Below, one piece after another: positions 58,949 to 64,000 of a DNA stretch of 64,000 nt. The DNA is taken from the NCBI GenBank assembly GCA_022036555.1, contig CM039119.1, forward strand, positions 26,811,694-26,875,693, read 5' to 3'. Numbering within the stretch: position 1 is the first letter of the stretch; each line of letters begins with the position of its first letter. The notes below the pieces were generated by a model, which was not told where the DNA came from, made no database searches, and saw only the letters and a program-made list of their open reading frames with translations. A program made the translations under genes and the position numbers. The DNA is from Microstegium vimineum. Lineage: Eukaryota; Streptophyta; Magnoliopsida; Poales; Poaceae.

Positions 58949-60190
58949 GGGAAGCATGAAACTAGGTAAGGATAGATCAAAATTTCCAACTGCCAATACA
59001 TACCTCGAACCTTGACCAAAAGAGAGAGGAGGTGAGATTTCCTGATCAATCAACCGCAATCCGCAAACTTGTCGCGCAACTCAGATCAAACAACCTCCTT
59101 GGGTGAGAGCTCCTCGGCAAGGAATGATGCACAGCTGGATTGGGTGGCAGTGTGGAGGAGCTCTAGCGCGGAGAGAAAAAGTGGCACGGCGGCGCAGTGC
59201 TGGAGGAGCGGCCCTGGCGCGGCGGCGGTTGCTCTGCAGTTAGGATTTGGTGCGGCGGCGCAGGGGGCAGGTGGCAGCGCAGAGGGCTGGAGGCGGCGCT
59301 GGAAGGAGCCCGCGGCGGCGCAGGGGGCAGCTCACCGGAGAGGGAGTGCTTGGGTGCTCAACGGCGACGAGACCGGCGGCTAGGGTTTGGCAATGGCGCG
59401 GCAGCGGAAAACGGATCGAGTGAGAAGAACAGAGGAAGCGAGGATTTTAGAAAAAAAATTTCGCCGTTAAGTTCGCGACGGACGCTCCGTCGGTATGTGA
59501 CGGACGCTCGGGGAGCGTCCGACGGCATCGTCCGTCGGGCTTCCAGAACAGATTTGAAACGCCCAATCGCATTGACCGCGACGGACGCTCCGCGATGGAT
59601 GCTGGGGGGAGCGTCCGTCGCCCTGTGAGCTGTCAAGTTTAATCTCCGGACGATCGCGACGGACGTTGAGGCAATTGACACCGAGCATCCGTCGGCAGCG
59701 TCCGACGCCTTAAAAATAGAAATTTTCAAATCTTCTTTTTGCGTCTTTCTCCCAACCAAGTTCCAATCACAATAAGATCCAAATAACACCTGATTGGACT
59801 TGATATGAGAACCATCTCTCAAACACTCATTTTCAAATAGTTTGCCATAGACTTAAATTTAGTTTTTAGCTCAAATTATTCGAATGGAAGCACCAAGGAG
59901 TCATCATATGGCCACAAGAGGGGTATAGAAGTGTCTTGAGCTTGGAATGCTCCCCCTAAGCGGACTAACATAGAGGATGCTCAAAAACTTAACCGAAAAG
60001 GAACGACAAACAACACAAATGCATAAGCTATGCAATACGTAATTTGAATCTAGGTTGCTTGCAAGTTTAAACCGCGATTAAGCTTTGTCACACGCTTTGA
60101 GGGCGGTTATCTTAACCACGTTAGCCAAGCCTATGTGCATTACCAAATTAAACATGTTATATTACATATGTATGCAAGGTTCACACAAAC
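58949..60190 (-). other. Spacer downstream of Sirevirus 2 pol, with palindromes
   Basis: A GC-rich block (about 59100-59400) and a palindrome cluster (59470-59710) built on GACGGACGCTC. The best hairpin has arms CGGACGCTC and GAGCGTCCG around GGG at 59501-59521. It corresponds to the spacer of element 1 at 30.3-32.1 kb, but the palindrome sequence differs. 59720-60190 is AT-rich and aligns with element 1 near 31640-32090. Confidence 0.6.
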
Positions 60191-63100
60191 TCATATTTTA
60201 GTGAAATTAGAGTGATCAAGCACATTTAACTCGCTTCTCAACCTACAAAAGGTTGTTTCATCGAGTGGTTTAGTGAAGATATCCGCCAATTGCTCTTCGC
60301 TCTTAACTCCAACTAGTGTGATGTCTTTCCTAGCCACATGATCTCTAAGAAAGTGATGGCGAATATCTATGTGCTTGGTGCGAGAGTGTTGAACCGGGTT
60401 GTTTGCAAGCTTTACGACGCTTTCATTATCACATAAAAGTGGAACTTCTTTTAAAAACATGCCGTAATCAAAAAGTGTTTGGGTCATATATAAGATTTGT
60501 GCACAACTTGCTCCCATGGCAATGTATTCCGCTTCGGCGGTTGACAATGCCACACTATTTTGCTTCTTTGAGGACCAAGAAACAAGTGATCTTCCTAGCA
60601 TGTGGCACCCGCCGGAGGTACTCTTCCTATCAACCTTACACCCGGCGTAATCCGAATCGGAATAGCCAACTAGTTGGAAGGGAGCTCCTTTGGGATACCA
60701 AAGACCCATGCTAGGAGTGTGCCTTAAGTACCTAAGGATTCTTTTAACCGCACAAAGATGCGACTCCTTAGGGTTTGCTTGAAACCTAGCACACATACAC
60801 ACACTAAACATGATATCCAGCCTAGAAGCGGTGAGGTAAAGTAAACTACCGATCATAGAACGATAAAGAGTTTGGTCAATCGGTTTACCTCCCTCATCGA
60901 GATCGAGATGCCCATTAGTAGGCATTGGGGTCTTGATTGGCTTGCAATCCTCCATCTTGAATTTCTTGAGCACATCATAAGTGTACTTCTCTTGAGATAT
61001 GAAGGTGCCCTCCCTCAATTGCTTCACTTGGAAGCCAAGGAAGAATGTTAGCTCGCCAATCATCGACATCTCAAACTCCTTGGACATCAATGCACCAAAT
61101 TCCTTGCTATGACCTTGGTTTGTTGACCCAAATATAATGTCATCGACATATACTTGGCAAACAAGGATCTCTCCATCTAGCACCTTGGTGAAGAGTGTGG
61201 TATCCACTTTCCCGATCTTGAAGCCCTTCTTGAGTAGGAAGTCCCTTAGCCTCTCATACCAAGCTCTTGGAGCTTGCTTCAATCCATAGAGTGCCTTGGA
61301 CAACCTATACACATGATTAGGACAATTTGGGTCTTCAAACCCGGGAGGTTGTGAGACAAAAACAAGTTCATTGATGAAACCATTTAGAAAGGCACTCTTC
61401 ACATCCATTTGAAAAAGTTTCATTTTATGGTGTGAAGCATATGCCAAAAGGATACGAATGGTTTCTAGTCTTGCAACCGGTGCAAAGGTCTCCCCAAAAT
61501 CCAAGCCTTCAACTTGGGAAAACCCCTTTGCCACCAATCTTGCCTTGTTTCTCACAACCACACCTTGATCATCTTGCTTGTTCCTAAACACCCACTTGGT
61601 GCCAATGATTCTTGATCCTTTGGGCTTTTCTACTAGTGTCCACACTTCGTTCCGGGTGAAGTTGTTCAACTCTTCGTGCATGGCATTCACCCAATCCGGA
61701 TCCGCAAGTGCATCCTCCACACTAGAAGGCTCAACAAAGGAAACAAAGGAGTGATGTTCAACATAAGAAGCAAGTTTAGATCGAGTTGTTACCCCCCTTG
61801 ATGGACTCCCTATTATGAGGTCTTGTGGATGAGCTTGAAGCATAGGTGTAGATCTTCTATTAATCACTTGGGGAGGAGGTTGCAGTGTTTCAATATTGCT
61901 CGCTTCGGCCTCGGCTTGATCTTGAGGAATGTGAGTGTCTTCTTGAGCTTCCCTCATTTGATCTTCTTCATCAACTTGAGGCGTGTGGGGTGGAGAAGGA
62001 TCTTGATTTGCCTCATCTTCAACTTCTTCCACCTCTTGCGGGTTGATAGCACCAATTGGCATATTCTTCATTGCCTCCCTCAAGGGTTCATCACCTACAT
62101 CATCAAGATTTTCATGCTCTTCTTGAGAGCCATTAGTTTCATCAAACTCCAAGTCATACGTTTCTTCAACTAAGCCGGTGGCTTTGTTAAATACACGGTA
62201 TGCCTTGGATTTAAGTGAATATCCAACAAGGAAACCAATGTCACATCTTCTTTGGAATTTGCCCAAGTGTTGGCGCTTCTTGTAGATGTACACTTTGCAA
62301 CCAAACACTCGGAAAAAGGATATATTCGGTTTCTTCCCATTCACAAGCTCATAGGGGGTCTTCTTGAGAAGCCTTTGGACAAATAGCCGGTTGGCCGCAT
62401 AGCATGCGGTGTTGATTGCTTCGGCCCAAAACTTCTCGGGGGTGTTGTATTCATCAAGCATTGATCTTGCAAGAGTAATAAGTGTCCAGTTCTTCCTCTC
62501 TACTACACCATTTTGTTGAGGAGTGTAGGTGGCGGATACTTCATGCTTGATCCCAACTTCATCACAATAGTCTTCAATCTTGATGTTCACAAACTCGGTC
62601 CCATTGTCACTTCTTATCTTCTTGATATTCACATCAAACTCATTTTGGGCTCTAGTTGCAAACTTCTTGAATATTGATTGAGTTTCTCCCTTGTCTTGAA
62701 GAAAGAACACCCAAGTGTACCTAGAGTAGTCATCAACTACCACCAAGCAAAAGAGATTGCCACCAAGGCTAGCATAGGTGGTAGGTCCAAATAGATCCAT
62801 GTGAAGTAGCTCTAGAACTCTTGAGGTTGACATGAAAGCTTTGGTTGGATGAGTGTTTTCCACTTGCTTGCCGGCTTGACATGCACTACAAAGTTTGTCC
62901 TTTTCAAACACAACATCCTTCACACCTCTAACCAACTCCTTCTTGACAAGCTTCTTCAAAGTTGACATTCCCACATGTGCTAATATTCTATTCCATAGCC
63001 AACCCAAAGAACTCTTGGAGAATAGACATGTTTGCAAACTAGCTTCATTTGAGGTGAAGTCCACTAGGTAGAGATTATTGTGCCAAAACCCTTTGAATAT

Positions 63101-63408
63101 CAATGATGAATCTTCTATCTTGGACACAACTACCTCATTTGGAGTGAAGAGACATTGGAAACCAAGATCACATAGTTGTCCCACCGATAGCAAGATTGCA
63201 TTAGCAAGACATTTGATATTGATTGATCATTTGAGATTGCTACTTTGCCTAGACCTTGCACTTTGCCTTTTGAATTTTCCCCAAAGGTAATCTTGTCTTG
63301 CCCTTCACAATCTTCCTCAAGTGTGGTGAACATCCGGGAGTCACCGGTCATATGTTGAGTGCATCCACTATCAATCACCCAATGACTTCCACCGGTCTTG
63401 TATTTCAC
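60191..63408 (-). pseudogene. Pol of Sirevirus 2, long open frame with one frameshift
   Basis: A 1000-codon open frame (63193-60191) covers integrase, RT and RNase H. The integrase triad residues are D133, D196 and E232. The first zinc His is Asn (N68, WNRILAHVG). RT has YVDD at 682-685 (61139-61150). RNase H includes NSVALSTAEAEYIAMG and LLCDNESVVKL, and the end reads DIFTKPLDETTFCRLRSELN. Upstream, the protease frame 63408-63130 has WVIDSGCTQHMTGD. It is separated by a loss of about 13 bases near 63195 relative to element 1, which shifts the frame. It is otherwise better preserved than element 1 but would not give a full polyprotein. Confidence 0.9.
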
Positions 63409-63429
63409 CTACACACAAGCAACTTGGAG

Positions 63430-64000
63430 TTAAGCTTGTTGTTTGGGAACCCACACTTGGCGAGGTCCCATAGCCTTGTCCACCAACTCCTTAGCAACCC
63501 ATAGCACTTTGGGCTTGTTCTTCATCTTAGGACTGAGAAATATAACTTGAGGTCTACCCTTGGAGTCCTTGTTGATGATGAAGTGTGCATCATGAGCGAA
63601 AGGCCTTATGTGCTTGGGCAAGGTCTTGGGAGGTGGAGTCTTGCATTGGGATTCAAAATGACCCTCTTGACCACATCCATAGCACTTCTTGGGCTTGGGC
63701 TTTGGTGTGTCATAGTTGCTTCTCATGGCCTTGTTCTTGTAATAGTTCTTTGCTTCTATCTTGACCTTGGCCTTCATGACTTGGTTCTCCTTGAACCCAA
63801 TGCCGGTCTTGTCGGTCTTCATGATAGTGTTCATCAAGAGCTCACTTTGGAGGTTGTGGCCCTTGGTGAACTTATCCAATCCACTTGTGAGCTTGATCTT
63901 CTCAACCTTGAGCTTTGCATTTTCCTCTTTGAGAGAGTTGATCAAGGTCATTGCATCTTTGTCATCTTGCTTGGCCGACTTAATAGTGAATGACTTACTT
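63430..64000 (-). pseudogene. Gag C-terminal part of Sirevirus 2 (runs off window)
   Basis: An open frame continues from the window edge to TAA 63430-63432, with a lysine-rich helical region (SLKEENAKLKVEKIKLTSGL) and an intact CCHC zinc knuckle CYGCGQEGHFESQC at 63643-63684. It is followed by KTPPPKTLPKHIRPFAHDAH. As in element 1 the TAA is followed 21 bases later by a TAG (63409-63411) and then the protease in the same register. The part in the window shows no other stop after codon one of the 63951 start; its upstream continuation is not visible, so the pseudogene label reflects the element rather than this segment. Confidence 0.8.

Larger units (their letters stand above)
57001..64000 (-). 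mobile_element. Sirevirus-like Ty1/Copia element 2, partial, with scaffold gap
   Basis: On the minus strand: gag C-terminal part (from the window edge), pol, a spacer, a 100-N gap, a PPT and the 3' LTR (58216-57001). It is closely related to element 1 (pol is easily aligned throughout), but the env-like ORF is not seen. The gag start, PBS and 5' LTR lie beyond the right edge. The TSD partner of GGACC (56996-57000) is outside the window. Whether both sides of the gap belong to one copy is uncertain. Confidence 0.75.

Noticed and set aside
58798..59059. ORFs spanning the N run
   Set aside because: They consist largely of unknown residues across an assembly gap.

Overview
The window is plant nuclear DNA, most likely from a grass. 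The evidence is a nest of Ty3/Gypsy and Ty1/Copia LTR retrotransposons whose PBS, PPT, gag and pol resemble grass Tat-, Athila- and Sirevirus-type elements, plus one spliced AGC VIII protein kinase gene of the D6PK/G11A type. There are no bacterial operons, CRISPR arrays or viral genomes. The species cannot be named from sequence alone.

Layout. Positions 1-8490 are homopolymer-inflated sequence that looks like unpolished assembly; the very long ORFs there are not genes. 8491-10380 is transitional and mostly unidentified. 10381-15493 is the 3' part of a Gypsy element with two protease-like domains, a long non-coding internal region, a PPT and a 1231-bp LTR (TGTTGA...TCAACA). 15494-20826 is a decayed Tat-like Gypsy copy A (gag, protease, then an antisense ORF). 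20827-49422 is Tat-like copy B: 5' LTR, PBS, gag remnant, RT, archaeal-type RNase H, integrase, antisense ORF remnant, PPT and 3' LTR. Copy B is split by an 18.7-kb minus-strand Sirevirus-like Copia element (25586-44290, TSD AGATC). That element's gag is itself split by a 4887-bp probable solo LTR (36477-41363, TSD AGGAT). A third, truncated Tat-family LTR follows at 49423-50779.

50780-55668 is the single convincing host gene: a candidate promoter, a GC-rich leader with a possible 5'UTR intron, and a two-exon CDS (51844-52703 joined to 54487-55348; 573 aa) for an AGC VIII kinase. Downstream lie a 432-bp MITE-like inverted-repeat element (55669-56100) and the start of a Mutator-like transposase reading frame (56376-57000). 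The latter is cut by a second minus-strand Sirevirus-like element (57001 to beyond the window), which contains a 100-N scaffold gap.

I found no undescribed functional system. The points most worth a second look are: an excess of TAG over TAA/TGA among inactivating stops, which fits methyl-C decay at CAG sites; a double in-frame stop conserved at the gag-pol junction of both Sirevirus copies; palindromic motif sets that differ between Sirevirus copies and across the gap; the antisense ORF in the Tat-like elements; and the sense-oriented LTR ending about 1 kb upstream of the kinase.
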